Shown here: piece after piece, positions 9,801 through 18,908 of the stretch
How the letters are laid out: the number at the start of each line of letters is the position of its first letter
How positions within the stretch are numbered: the stretch's first letter is position 1
IMG/VR virus record: IMGVR_UViG_3300020202_000062
Coordinates: 94,929 to 158,928 of that record
Source: a virus
Strand: one strand, 5' to 3'
Length of the DNA: 64,000 nt
Made by a program: the position numbers and the translations under genes
The notes under the pieces: generated by a model
What the model saw: the letters and a program-made list of their open reading frames with translations, nothing else
Databases searched by the model: none
Told to the model about the DNA's origin: nothing

Positions 9801-12050
9801 AGTTACTAACTCTTCCCTAATTACGTGAGGACCGAGGTCAATCGGTACTTCGAACTTTGGAGTGTATGCTATGGTCCAGGCGGCAGGAATAACGCTGTCA
9901 CCAAGATCCTCTGGAACTTCTACATTAGGGTTAGTTACCTCAATCTGATAGGTTCTTGTTGCTCCACGAACGCGCTCTAAATCAGCAGCAGAGATGCTAG
10001 AATCAATGATTTGCTTAAGTGTCTGCTCTGAAAGTATGCGCTGCCATACGTTTGTGGGAGTTGCTGATGCAGTTGTGAGAGATACGAACCTATTGGCGTC
10101 CTTCTCGCGCTGTGATAACGCCTCTCCATCAATAACCCATGAAGCCTTCCAAGGCGAAGAGAATGTCCATGAGGTTGAGTAGTCTGTCTCATCCCTTCCA
10201 TCTAAGGCGCGATCTTTGACGGCCAGAAGGCAGAGATTGTAGAAGAACTTGTACGCACCCTCTACGGTGCTTGAATTAACATAACGGTTGTAGTCTGCCC
10301 TTGAAACTTCGTGCCCAGCAGTATCGAATCGATTACGTGCAACACGCTTACCGGTTACATGAGAGAACAGCATGTTAACTGCCTCAAGTGAACCGATCGT
10401 AGAGAAGATCAAATGCCCACCATTTAAGGTTGGCTTGTGTAAGAGACACGGCTTGTACTGACCAGAGTTATTCTGGGCTTCCATAAGTACGATGTAGTCA
10501 CCTGGGTAATCTAAGATGTACTGGCAGTAGCCATCCCCGAATGTTCCATATCCACCGTTCTTATATGGTGATATTGAGTTGTATTCATCGTCTGAGCCGT
10601 CATTAAAGTTCCATCCACCGTACTCTTGATCTGCGTTCCACAAGAAGTACTCGTCATTCTTTGGTCGGATGGTACCTCCATCGATCCATCCATAGTCGCC
10701 TTCTTCGGAGATACGGCTAGCGTCAGCGGCATTAACGGCACATGTAGTCTCGATACCGAGTCCCTCTGGGACGGTGTGGTTGTGCATGTCAATGATAAGA
10801 GTCTTTCCTAGTTGTTCGGTGAAGTATCTGATCTTCTGCATGTACGGCTGGAAGTCGAATGAAAGCACCCTTGGGCACCACAGTAGTATGTCGAATTTCC
10901 TTAGGTCGCTGTAACTAATATCATCAAAGTCAACGGTCCAGTAATCTTCGTCTTCCTGGTCATCGACAGATGCAGTATCTTCCTCGTCGGTGTGTAGAGG
11001 ATTGATGAACTGAATCTCGGTGGCGTTGTAATCACTACGCATGAGATTGAGGAATGCGTAGGTGGCATCGCTGTGTCTATTTCCGTCGGTGATGATAACA
11101 CCGGCTTTGATGGCTGCGGCTTCCTTGGATGGATCTACTGTGTAGTTCTCTGTGAAGCTAGCCTTTACTCTCCATCTGAACAGTTGGAAGATGCGCGGAT
11201 CAGCCATAGCCTTCTTGGGCACAAAGATGCGATATCCTTCTACGTCCGGATGAGGCTCACCTAGGATCTGTTCCTTCAGGGTGGCTGGCTTTGTTGAGTA
11301 CCACTTCTTGTTGCGGTTGTTTAGATCTACTACGTCAGACTCTTCTGGCCTGTATGAGTAGTATGCCTGAGGATTTAGGATCTCTTTGTATGAGAGTTCC
11401 TGATTCTTCAACTTGCCGTCAGTGCCTACCTCGACCTTATTGTAGGTTAGGTACAGGTTCTCGTTGTCGTCTACATCCACAAAAGCCCAGACACGATAAG
11501 CGTCTGTAGTTTGGTCGGTATCTTCAACTGTGGTATTTGCTGGTGTTATGCGGATTTTGTATCGCGCCCTACCCTGCTCATCTACATAGTCACGCCCATC
11601 GGCGTCTACCACTTTGATGTCTTCAAGTTCGAAAGTCCTTAGTTCTGATCCTAAGGTCAACCCCTGAAAGTCTACATGGAAGTAACGGCTTACGTGGACG
11701 TAAGGCAAGATTGAGTCTGATGTGTACTCAGATCCTGGGGTGGATAAGAAGTCTTCATCTATTGTGAATACGTCAGCGACAGCAGGGAACTCGTCCTCCA
11801 CTATCTGATTACCGCTCTCGTCCTCTAGAATGCCCATTCGGTTGGCATACATGATTCGATACTGGTCTGCTACTGACACAGTGTTCTCTTCGACCACATT
11901 TGATGTGTCGACAATTACCACATTCTTAGATGGGGTCAGTGATGGCGATTGAATCCAGGCAAGATTGACAGCATCCTCGGGGACTCTTACGCCTCGCCTA
12001 AATGCCTTTTCATTACCTTCGGTACTTCTGTCTTCAAACGCCTTCATCAC
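6873..12050 (-). CDS. Giant baseplate protein with a peptidoglycan-binding domain
   Basis: This 1725-residue protein has adjacent GTG (12048-12050) and ATG (12045-12047) starts; either could be used. Residues about 315-560 resemble a Rossmann or class I glutamine-amidotransferase-like fold (GVIITDGNRHSD, FDILLWCPR, GKTLIIDMHN), but no catalytic Cys-His pair is obvious. Residues about 880-958 match a PG_binding_1 domain (YLEVNGRYDNSSNGKKTEEA, IKQFQ, VDAETWAAIGYQ). Residues about 1017-1120 look like a discoidin-type beta sandwich. The C-terminal 60 residues include a Gly-rich loop and an amphipathic strand set. Its neighbours are baseplate components. I infer a large baseplate plate or arm protein that touches the cell wall. 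The amidotransferase-like fold is a weak call. Confidence 0.6.
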   Translation of the reverse strand: MMKAFEDRSTEGNEKAFRRGVRVPEDAVNLAWIQSPSLTPSKNVVIVDTSNVVEENTVSVADQYRIMYANRMGILEDESGNQIVEDEFPAVADVFTIDEDFLSTPGSEYTSDSILPYVHVSRYFHVDFQGLTLGSELRTFELEDIKVVDADGRDYVDEQGRARYKIRITPANTTVEDTDQTTDAYRVWAFVDVDDNENLYLTYNKVEVGTDGKLKNQELSYKEILNPQAYYSYRPEESDVVDLNNRNKKWYSTKPATLKEQILGEPHPDVEGYRIFVPKKAMADPRIFQLFRWRVKASFTENYTVDPSKEAAAIKAGVIITDGNRHSDATYAFLNLMRSDYNATEIQFINPLHTDEEDTASVDDQEDEDYWTVDFDDISYSDLRKFDILLWCPRVLSFDFQPYMQKIRYFTEQLGKTLIIDMHNHTVPEGLGIETTCAVNAADASRISEEGDYGWIDGGTIRPKNDEYFLWNADQEYGGWNFNDGSDDEYNSISPYKNGGYGTFGDGYCQYILDYPGDYIVLMEAQNNSGQYKPCLLHKPTLNGGHLIFSTIGSLEAVNMLFSHVTGKRVARNRFDTAGHEVSRADYNRYVNSSTVEGAYKFFYNLCLLAVKDRALDGRDETDYSTSWTFSSPWKASWVIDGEALSQREKDANRFVSLTTASATPTNVWQRILSEQTLKQIIDSSISAADLERVRGATRTYQIEVTNPNVEVPEDLGDSVIPAAWTIAYTPKFEVPIDLGPHVIREELVTGDFEEGQYVYREYPPKPYGVQVRVNYNATAQDSTEETVDWTASGTAKLTREVTEYENVTVDDDTEIIMSWSSHGKNKTTFTSGRAFDQGTKHPNYLRTWQDDNYYGDEKGTLAGGLLSWPFWGATVRLEKGGSGNISDWVKFVQMTMNKLKFFGFLKNTEYLEVNGRYDNSSNGKKTEEAIKQFQTKCHLRFRNGVVDAETWAAIGYQVINLGSLVGPTSSRDYTKFYDWPKGRIMKKHISDWNAQTYYAKRSDLKNSPGNIWDVFSVELDDRYKIHGVKITPYLEGNSKQMLLHAIDVKTHSAPGPFHLGGYDMGKARVTSLGLPIPDGPGTYFPVGPYEGNVVIVGVGQNGKSGWGDSRMLGIKDILIYGKGKKTERREVVRQVTINNYPINASGRNVVVRSGYDTTVQANPHDYASGTLSDVNWTNITVNNPKVSIVGATSSGLIRLRNNIVVNHVNSRYTFGPEYEPGSSETWYSMDENGNRRIAPESGWIRKTDGIKLLCDADGKPAGFPAMPTSVGTNETQRHYMSLSVDLTTNDASVFVGFYDKRKKEFIVNSSGIPEMTYMEYLDRGPENVYVGVISNYELNTTNTLPVSADAPKIPFRWAMPVYGVKVKSGAQIQIEPLPENLGAADVWPVPVRIGSFNRKVKIRPRNQGPLDGYLGSYQGSDVRAFYSIPESELGGWSTLHGRPNVDIKGEHPVVIDETTIQLRQAPLLMVKEPSNVSSSYADPVRPALKVYTRSTASSPWTELSWPDIADYNASTGEITLASPLASDEANLVKVDYTTKRSVYNFKQYDGRYLNLNPNPGNTRNLVGRPVYIYIVPAFVKDSNGSVITDSVNTRTLRFRMDTNIFDPLDPEYDPLAVQLGVVYIAPALDINDLVILDTRRRGGGAKDSLNLEEIRRMVSESIGYWDIGFGGGVSYQKGGFVIIRLPEELKTQFPKEQEIINVIERNITAGVRYKLEDLHGRSWT

Positions 12051-15000
12051 TAAACATCCCTGTAGTCCGGGTGCATCGACTGCAAACCATCTAACGTAAC
12101 ATCATAAAACCCTGAACCTAAGAAGCCCAACTGGTACTGGTCGTATCGCGGAATTGCGTACCAAGCCGGTGGCTCCCATTCTATAGTAACAGGTGTCGCT
12201 GCGCTATTAGGAGTTGCTTCGTCATAATAAACAGGATATCCGTTTATATCAGAGTAATATGGGTTAGTGTCTGCTGCGTTTGCCATCTGGACTAGAGGAA
12301 CCGACAGATTGGTGAAGCCCTCTGAGCCGTATTGGAGATCAGGTGTCTCCAGCCAGAATACAACGTCACCAACCATGTCGTATTGAGGGGTTGCCGATGC
12401 AGAGACTCTGTCTGTTTCGACCATGACAAACCAGTAACCTGGATCCCATGGCGTTGCAGCCGTGAAGGGACCCACGGTGAATCGTCCCAATGAATCTGCG
12501 GTGACCGACCCATCGTATGGTAGGTCTGTGTTTAGTACTGTGTAGATATCCCTACCCTTACGGTAGTTAACCTTGGCCGAGGCTACTGGTAGCCGAGATG
12601 AATTCTCAACCTTACCGAATACCCTAACCTTGGTCAATCCATCGGCAGGGATGGTGTCTACTTCGGGTAGGGCAGTCAACCTATAAGATGGGGTGGCTGA
12701 CTGTTCAATGTCGAAGTTGAATGAGGCAGATACGTCACCGGTGATGGTCACTGTTCCTGTCATACTCGCAGTAGAACCGCCAGCGGTCAGGAATACAACT
12801 GCGCTACCGTTATCGTCTGTCAATACAACGAAGTTGGAACTTGATCCATTTCCGCTTGGGATAGCGAATCCGTCCGCATCCGTGACAGGGATATCGAACT
12901 CTCCCCATGAGGTGCTCATGTTGAAGGTTTGGTTTGGCTTAGGATTGCCATACTCATCAACCGAACGAATAGTGATAAGCATATAATCCTGGCCGTCTGC
13001 CAGAAGTTTAGATGGGCTGTACCTTACTTCGATTCCTGCTAACGAGTACTCTTCAAACGAGATGAAGAGGAACCCTTCTTCCACTGTCGTATAGAATGTG
13101 TTTAGCGGCACGTCGATTGGTGTAGCCTCATCGTATACTGAGTCCTCATAGGTTACAGTATACCCACTTGCACCGAAGTCTACAGGCAACTTATCGAAGA
13201 CCAACTTAGTTCTTTGGCTGCCGTCAGTATGGATGTAATCGTTGTATGCGTAGAATGAACGGTTGAGTTTGTATGTTACTTCGTAGATCTTGTCGCGATC
13301 GGTTACACCTACAGTACTGATTTCGTTTGTAAATGTCTCAGTGTCGGCCTCAACAGGTAGACCGGTCTCTAGATCTGTCACGGAAACCTCATACAGATCT
13401 TCGTAACCCAGGAACAGTTTGTTGGTGCCCGACCCGTAAACATTCTGCTTACCACGGAGAGTTAGTCCTGGCGTTGCAGTGTCATAGAATGCTACCTGAC
13501 GCATCAACTGTGGACTGGCTTCGTCGGTATACACAATAATGGGAGCACCCTGGCGAGCGACTGACTCAAGCACTGGTGTGGCTGAAGTGACTGTCTCGTC
13601 CTTGCGATTGGCATATAGGTAGTATTCGCTCTCTCGGTCATAGAACCACCCAGAGTGAACCTGTGGATGCCATGCCGGGTGAATGCCTGGGCGTAGGCGT
13701 GCTCGGATTGCTATAGGAGAGTATGCATACACTTCCGAATCGTCATCCCACTCCTCCTCGATAGCATCATCGGGGTAAGTAACTGATGTTCCATCATCAA
13801 AAGCGGGCTTAACTGTGTTGCTATCCATCCATACAATAACGTTGTCGTTATCTAAGACTTCTGCGCCCATCCAGGTTACAACGAAGTTCTCGGTATTGGG
13901 AATGTTGAAGTCATCCCTATTGAGGATAAGGCTAGTCAAGTAGAAGTTCGTGTTGCCAATAGGGGCAGGCACTCCGTTTCTCCATGGACCGTTCTCGTCT
14001 ACGTATCCCTCTACTTCTGTGGTTTGTGTTGCCTCGAAGATATTCCACTGACCACTCGCCACTGGGTAATCTGTAGCACCAGAGCCTATAGAGAATTCTA
14101 GGGTTGTAACAGCCGTTGAGAACTGCCTGACTCCCGCCCCATCCCAGTTGGCACTGCCATTGACTAGTAGATATTCCTTCGAAATGAAGGTTGAGTTAAA
14201 GTCGGGGTCAACAACATATGCTCCGTGTGTGCCGTCATCGTCCTGAGTAATGATTTCAACTTCATACTTCTTATTTGGAGTTGCTTCCAGATATGGGTTC
14301 CATGAAATTTCCGGAATGGTGATTGTCATACTCTGCTGAGTAAGATCAGGCACTGCTCCATTCATGAGGATGTTGAACATCTGCTTCTCTGACTTCCATC
14401 TACCAATAGTGTAGGAAGTTGTTAGCGGTTCAAATACAACACTAGGGGTTCCTGAACCACCGTAGGTTAGTGCAGTCTGAGCATTGTTTGCTGTCAACTT
14501 CGACGCAGAGTTATCTGACCACCATGCTCTGGCATTGCCAGTTGTGGGGAAGTCTGCAAATGCTTGGATATCTGGATTGAATCTACCGAAGTAAAGAGCA
14601 ACAGAGTCCACATCGTTAATATGAATAGAAAATGGTGTAGCGGCTGAAGTATCGTATTCGTTACCTGACGCATCGTACCAAATCTGCTCATCGTCCAGGT
14701 GTCCGTCTTCTGCCCAGATCCTGTAGGTTGCGTAGCAGTTGGCTGTATTTGTGGGGTTGGCTGCGTCTACGTTGCTCTTGCTTGAGAGTTGGAAACTGTG
14801 GTAGTAGACAGATGGTGTCGCTGCTGAGTCGGTGATTCGGACCGTCAGCCAGTCTTCCACTGTCGGATTGTCGTATACTTTACGGTCAGCAGATCCGTAG
14901 ATGTAAACGTCTGCTGCAACCTTTGGATATAAGTTGACTGAGTCGCGCTGTCTACCTCGGGCCTTTAGCCTAACAGTAAACTGCTGCGTGCCACCTGGTG

Positions 15001-16444
15001 CGTCTGGTCGGATAACCAATAGGTCGTCACCATCACCAACACCAGTCTGAATGTATTCTTCCGGAACTGGCGTAGCATCTAGCCTATATGGCAGGACTGC
15101 ATATCCCTCGTTCTCTAGGCCACCAACATCCCAGAACGATTGCTGCCACTTGAAGTATCCCCAGGTCGTTGGGTACTTTTCGGCAAGTTGTTCAACCAAT
15201 GAATAGAATCTTGGGTTTGGCACATTGTCATATCCCATATACGGGGTTGCGCCGTCTACATCGTCTTCGATGTCAGACATCTCTAAAACGTACGGTGTAG
15301 CCCCTGCATAGTTTGAGTCAGGAGTTGCGCCGAACGCCTGCCACAGATTGAGTTCTCGACGTAGAGCCAACTTGAATGCTTCGACGCCAACACCTGGCCT
15401 ATTGATATGCACGTCGAGAATACGGATCTTGTACGTTTCATTATCTTCTAGGAGGTGGCGGTCAAGGTCTACCATTAGACCAAAGTCATCGAACCAGTTC
15501 CATACATGATGGGGATTCTGATTGTAGATTTCTTCGTTGAGTTCTAGATTCTCATACGACTTGCGAGTGTAGACAACCCTCTTGAGTTCATCCCAGAAGA
15601 ATACATCTTCATCTTCTCCTGCGGCATAAAACTCTTCTAGGCTGGCTGTGCGAGCCAACTGAACGTCATCGCCAACAATGCTCCACAGAACCTCGGGAGC
15701 GTCAGCCGCAGCGTACACCCAGGCAACCTGAGTTACATCTGCCGTATCAATATAACGCTGTAGGTCCAAGTAGTTAAGACCGTAATCTAGATCATCTAGC
15801 CACTGACCGGCTACTGCATTGACTAACTGTGCGCCTACGCTAAGTGGGGTAGCAGACTCGGAGTCTAGATCGCGAGTCTCCATCCATTCTGGGAATGTAT
15901 CCAGAACGGTTCTGGTTCGGTCGTAGAGTGGTGCCATGACTGGAGTGTCAATCTCAATACGAATCAGAACCTCTACGCCAATATCAGCGGTGTCTAGTGT
16001 GGTGTTTAACCTCAATACAAACCTAGCGTATCTGTAAGAATCAATGATGAAGATAGGATTATTGGCATAGTTGTTAGTCTGGCTTGCCCACTCATCTGGA
16101 TACTCTAAGTCGGGATCGTCAATGGTGTAGATATCAAGTATGGGAGTGATATCACCTGTTCCGGGGAGATTTGTAAACTCCACCTGATACGACATGATGT
16201 CGATGCGGCCACTGTAATCAATGTAGCGGCCAGAAGAGATAATTCCGGAGTCTGTTACGTTTGCAGATATTTGATTGATACCCGTCCAGGTGCGATCACC
16301 CAGAGAGTTTAGACCATAGTTTGACTTGGTAGTCGAGTAGTTCTTGTAAACATCATTATTATACAGGTCTATAACCTCAGAAGACCAGACCGCACCGGCC
16401 TGGTCAAAATCATCCTGAGTTAGACGTAAGTAGTAAACCTTCAC
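12050..16444 (-). CDS. Giant baseplate or tail-fibre protein with Big_1-like domains and Ala-Thr-Pro motifs
   Basis: This 1464-residue protein starts with GTG at 16442-16444, behind AGGGAG seven bases upstream. The N-terminal 450 residues are mixed alpha/beta and Asp/Tyr/Trp rich. Most of the rest looks like serial beta domains. Residues about 1145-1330 resemble bacterial Ig-like invasin domains (Big_1), with PSKLLADGQDYMLITIRSVD and PADGLTKVRVFGKV marking two repeats. The tripeptide Ala-Thr-Pro occurs 16 times between about residues 195 and 1420, each after a small or acidic residue and written with many synonymous codons; chance would give about one or none. It follows the gp25- and gpJ-like wedge genes, so I place it in the outer baseplate or fibre. 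The motif's meaning is unknown. Confidence 0.6.
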   Translation of the reverse strand: MKVYYLRLTQDDFDQAGAVWSSEVIDLYNNDVYKNYSTTKSNYGLNSLGDRTWTGINQISANVTDSGIISSGRYIDYSGRIDIMSYQVEFTNLPGTGDITPILDIYTIDDPDLEYPDEWASQTNNYANNPIFIIDSYRYARFVLRLNTTLDTADIGVEVLIRIEIDTPVMAPLYDRTRTVLDTFPEWMETRDLDSESATPLSVGAQLVNAVAGQWLDDLDYGLNYLDLQRYIDTADVTQVAWVYAAADAPEVLWSIVGDDVQLARTASLEEFYAAGEDEDVFFWDELKRVVYTRKSYENLELNEEIYNQNPHHVWNWFDDFGLMVDLDRHLLEDNETYKIRILDVHINRPGVGVEAFKLALRRELNLWQAFGATPDSNYAGATPYVLEMSDIEDDVDGATPYMGYDNVPNPRFYSLVEQLAEKYPTTWGYFKWQQSFWDVGGLENEGYAVLPYRLDATPVPEEYIQTGVGDGDDLLVIRPDAPGGTQQFTVRLKARGRQRDSVNLYPKVAADVYIYGSADRKVYDNPTVEDWLTVRITDSAATPSVYYHSFQLSSKSNVDAANPTNTANCYATYRIWAEDGHLDDEQIWYDASGNEYDTSAATPFSIHINDVDSVALYFGRFNPDIQAFADFPTTGNARAWWSDNSASKLTANNAQTALTYGGSGTPSVVFEPLTTSYTIGRWKSEKQMFNILMNGAVPDLTQQSMTITIPEISWNPYLEATPNKKYEVEIITQDDDGTHGAYVVDPDFNSTFISKEYLLVNGSANWDGAGVRQFSTAVTTLEFSIGSGATDYPVASGQWNIFEATQTTEVEGYVDENGPWRNGVPAPIGNTNFYLTSLILNRDDFNIPNTENFVVTWMGAEVLDNDNVIVWMDSNTVKPAFDDGTSVTYPDDAIEEEWDDDSEVYAYSPIAIRARLRPGIHPAWHPQVHSGWFYDRESEYYLYANRKDETVTSATPVLESVARQGAPIIVYTDEASPQLMRQVAFYDTATPGLTLRGKQNVYGSGTNKLFLGYEDLYEVSVTDLETGLPVEADTETFTNEISTVGVTDRDKIYEVTYKLNRSFYAYNDYIHTDGSQRTKLVFDKLPVDFGASGYTVTYEDSVYDEATPIDVPLNTFYTTVEEGFLFISFEEYSLAGIEVRYSPSKLLADGQDYMLITIRSVDEYGNPKPNQTFNMSTSWGEFDIPVTDADGFAIPSGNGSSSNFVVLTDDNGSAVVFLTAGGSTASMTGTVTITGDVSASFNFDIEQSATPSYRLTALPEVDTIPADGLTKVRVFGKVENSSRLPVASAKVNYRKGRDIYTVLNTDLPYDGSVTADSLGRFTVGPFTAATPWDPGYWFVMVETDRVSASATPQYDMVGDVVFWLETPDLQYGSEGFTNLSVPLVQMANAADTNPYYSDINGYPVYYDEATPNSAATPVTIEWEPPAWYAIPRYDQYQLGFLGSGFYDVTLDGLQSMHPDYRDV

Positions 16445-16462
16445 TTGTAAACTCCCTAGGGC

Positions 16463-17368
16463 TTAACAGGAAGCTAAGCCTACATAATTAACACCTACAG
16501 ATCGGTGAGTATCCTTGAACCAACCCTTACATGACTGACATTGGTACTGCTGGAAGATCGCTGTTGTAGTACGGGAAACTCCGCGCTTCTGGACATGCTT
16601 AGATCCACATCTTGGGCATCCTGCGTCCACGTTGTATAGCCTTCTGTTTGGTAGGTTTGGAATCCATGGCAGTAGTTCGTGGTACATGTCTTCCATCAGG
16701 GTGACATCGCGCCTATTGTAACGCTCCATTGACTTCCACGCCTTAGCATCACCTGCTAGGCACTTCGCCCATAGTTCGAAGCCTTCATGCTGAACTTTGC
16801 CCTCTAAGCCTAACTGCTTGGATACATGCTCCAACTTCCGGCTCTGAAACTTAAACTTCTTGGATAGGCTATAAAGATCAACATTCTTGTACGGTGACGG
16901 TGGACCCATCTTTGCTTCTAGAAACTCTCTGTTCAGATGAGGGATGTCGAAAGTGGTGCCGTTGTAGTGCATCACTGCGTCTGCCTCATCTAAAAGGTTC
17001 CAAGCGGCTTCGATCATTTCCTGATGGCCATCTTGAGTTGAGAAGAACATAGTCTTCTTCTTCTGATCGCCTAACCATTTTGCCGAGAAACATATGACCT
17101 TGGCGGTCTCCACAATCTGGTTGAGTCCTACGTTCTGGTCCCAAAGGCCCCAAGTGTAAACTAGGTTAGGTGAAGTCTCGATATCTAGGAGAAGTATCTT
17201 GGGACCTTGCCCAGTCTCTCTGATAATCTCATCTAACTTCTCTTCGAACTCCAACTGCTTGTTGACCTTGTCAGCCTCGCGCTTACACTGAGGATTGTGG
17301 TACTTCTGGTTATGTGTTCTAGGGGTGAAATATTCACCACACTCAGAACTTGCACACTTGATAGTCAA
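16463..17368 (-). CDS. DnaQ-type 3'-5' exonuclease-like protein with terminal zinc-binding motifs
   Basis: I accept the TTG start at 17366-17368 because AGGAG lies five bases upstream and the N-terminus is meaningful. The product has 301 residues. Residues 5-28 (Cys5, Cys10, His24, Cys28) look like a small zinc site. Residues 57-230 carry the RNase H-like exonuclease motifs: ExoI LLLDIETSP with Asp62 and Glu64, ExoII MHYNGTTFDIPHL with Asp141, and ExoIII YNRRDV with Tyr217 and Asp221. This resembles the RNase_H_2 or YprB-like branch of DEDD nucleases. Residues 251-280 form a CPRCG...CQSC zinc ribbon. A DNA or RNA exonuclease inside a baseplate gene run is out of place; it may be a cargo gene (moron) or serve packaging, repair or host-DNA degradation. 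Confidence 0.8.
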   Translation of the reverse strand: MTIKCASSECGEYFTPRTHNQKYHNPQCKREADKVNKQLEFEEKLDEIIRETGQGPKILLLDIETSPNLVYTWGLWDQNVGLNQIVETAKVICFSAKWLGDQKKKTMFFSTQDGHQEMIEAAWNLLDEADAVMHYNGTTFDIPHLNREFLEAKMGPPSPYKNVDLYSLSKKFKFQSRKLEHVSKQLGLEGKVQHEGFELWAKCLAGDAKAWKSMERYNRRDVTLMEDMYHELLPWIPNLPNRRLYNVDAGCPRCGSKHVQKRGVSRTTTAIFQQYQCQSCKGWFKDTHRSVGVNYVGLASC

Positions 17369-17379
17369 ATCGACTCCTC

Positions 17380-18525
17380 TTATTGTGTTACTGCTACTTC
17401 AATTCGCCCAGCAACAACTAGTTCGTCTTCGTTAGGCTTGTAGTTCTTCCGCAACGTCTCTGTGCCGTTTTTGGCGAATGTAGTAATATGTAAGTCACTG
17501 ATCAGGTCTGAACTCTCTAGAACGATCTGAACAAGTCTATTATACACCAAAGTCTGGCCGGGTAGTAAAGAATTCAGATAACGAATTACCGCAATCCTTG
17601 CCCTACCTGCCACTACGTCAGCCTGCGCTGACGTTAGACTCGGTGTAATTAGTGATATCGTAATGTCAAATGGGACCAACTCTGGATCTTTGACAAACAT
17701 TGTAACACCGACAGGACGTACCGTTTCAAGTGCCGATAGAACTTCTCTTCTAACACGAGCCTGGAAGGTAGTATCTTCTGCGGTTAGGATTACCTCGAAG
17801 GACCCCAGGCCGTAAGGTGCTGTACGGATTCGGATATCTCTAACACCGTTGATGCTCAATGCTTTGAATCGAATAGCCTCCACAGTTCCAGATGCTGCGA
17901 CCCTTACTGACTTGATGATTCTGGCCCTATACGTAGCATCGTCTTCTGAACTGGCTTGCTGCTGAATAGACTTGGGATTGGTGCACTTAACTGATGCTCC
18001 TGCTGGAGACATAAAATTATGCACAGTTAGGGATCCTGCACCGGCCGTATGTACTGAATCATTGAAGGCTGGGCGGATACTACCAAATGCTCGCGTCCTA
18101 CCGGCAGGTATAACAACCTGCTCTGTCAAGACGTAAGTGAACTGAGCACCTACAAATCCATCGATGCTTGAGTAGACCCTGGTACCAGCAGGGATGGTGA
18201 TATCTGTATGATAGGGTGAATCTAGATAGAAGTAGAAACTACCACTTCTCTTGTCGATTGCGGTAAGTTCTGAAACCGTCTTACGCTGGACGTTATACAG
18301 GGAGCCAATAAGGTCTAAGGCTCGACCTGTAGCAGTAGACACAACGGACTGTGCCAAGTTGTAGTCAAGAGCGTCGTAGGCATCACCGATCTCATTGACA
18401 ATGGCTTCGGTAAACGCCCTGGCGACGGAGCCTGGTCCGATGGCCGTAATCGGTGTTTCATCTTGCAACTTCTGCAAAGCCTGCCTAAGGATGTCTGACT
18501 TCTTCTTCTTCACATATAGCGCCAT
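17380..18525 (-). CDS. Baseplate wedge protein, gpJ-like
   Basis: This 381-residue protein has the family's usual length and pattern: a helical N-terminus that sets up the wedge dimer (residues 1-75), a beta domain with GTRVYSSIDG, then the EDDATYRARIIKSVRVAASG segment and INGVRDIRIR that are characteristic of Baseplate_J proteins. The C-terminal part has the alternating strand and helix pattern seen after it (RYLNSLLPGQTLVYNRLVQI). In P2-type and related tails this protein joins with the gp25-like protein to build the baseplate wedge, and that gene lies directly upstream with a TAATG overlap. The assignment is secure at family level. Confidence 0.9.
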   Translation of the reverse strand: MALYVKKKKSDILRQALQKLQDETPITAIGPGSVARAFTEAIVNEIGDAYDALDYNLAQSVVSTATGRALDLIGSLYNVQRKTVSELTAIDKRSGSFYFYLDSPYHTDITIPAGTRVYSSIDGFVGAQFTYVLTEQVVIPAGRTRAFGSIRPAFNDSVHTAGAGSLTVHNFMSPAGASVKCTNPKSIQQQASSEDDATYRARIIKSVRVAASGTVEAIRFKALSINGVRDIRIRTAPYGLGSFEVILTAEDTTFQARVRREVLSALETVRPVGVTMFVKDPELVPFDITISLITPSLTSAQADVVAGRARIAVIRYLNSLLPGQTLVYNRLVQIVLESSDLISDLHITTFAKNGTETLRKNYKPNEDELVVAGRIEVAVTQ

Positions 18526-18908
18526 TATACTACCTCTAATTCCTGTTCGATAGATAGAAGCAGTGTATTCTGGCTGGGCGACCCTACGTATAGATCGAAC
18601 CTAATGGTCTGCGGACCTGTAGGTACGGCGTTGATCGTGATTTGCTTACCGTTGAATCTACCCTCCCTGTTAAGGGCGGCGCGGATCAGGGCTTTGCCGA
18701 ACTCTGCTGTTTCTCTAGTCTGAGGCTCTCCATACAGTTTACTTAACTCTGTACCGAGGCTTGGGTATAGCGTCCAATCTCCTGGCTCTGTCATAAGACG
18801 AATATAGGCCTGCTGTGCATCGTCTCTCCAGTTGGTGCCCGTCAAAGCCAGATCACCATTAGGAGATAGTTTGATGTCACCTGATTGCGAAAAATAAAAA
18901 TCTGCCAT
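18525..18908 (-). CDS. Baseplate wedge protein, gp25/gpW-like
   Basis: This 127-residue protein matches the small gp25-like (W-like lysozyme-fold) wedge family in length and pattern: a beta start (GDIKLSPNGDLALTGT), then DDAQQAYIRLMTEPGDWTLY and PSLGTELSKLYGEPQ, then helices and a C-terminal beta hairpin. In contractile tails the family sits at the sheath-baseplate junction and nucleates the sheath; despite the lysozyme name it is not an enzyme. It overlaps the gpJ-like gene by TAATG, with GAGGT as the ribosome-binding site for that gene inside its last codons, so the two are probably translationally coupled. Confidence 0.85.
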   Translation of the reverse strand: MADFYFSQSGDIKLSPNGDLALTGTNWRDDAQQAYIRLMTEPGDWTLYPSLGTELSKLYGEPQTRETAEFGKALIRAALNREGRFNGKQITINAVPTGPQTIRFDLYVGSPSQNTLLLSIEQELEVV

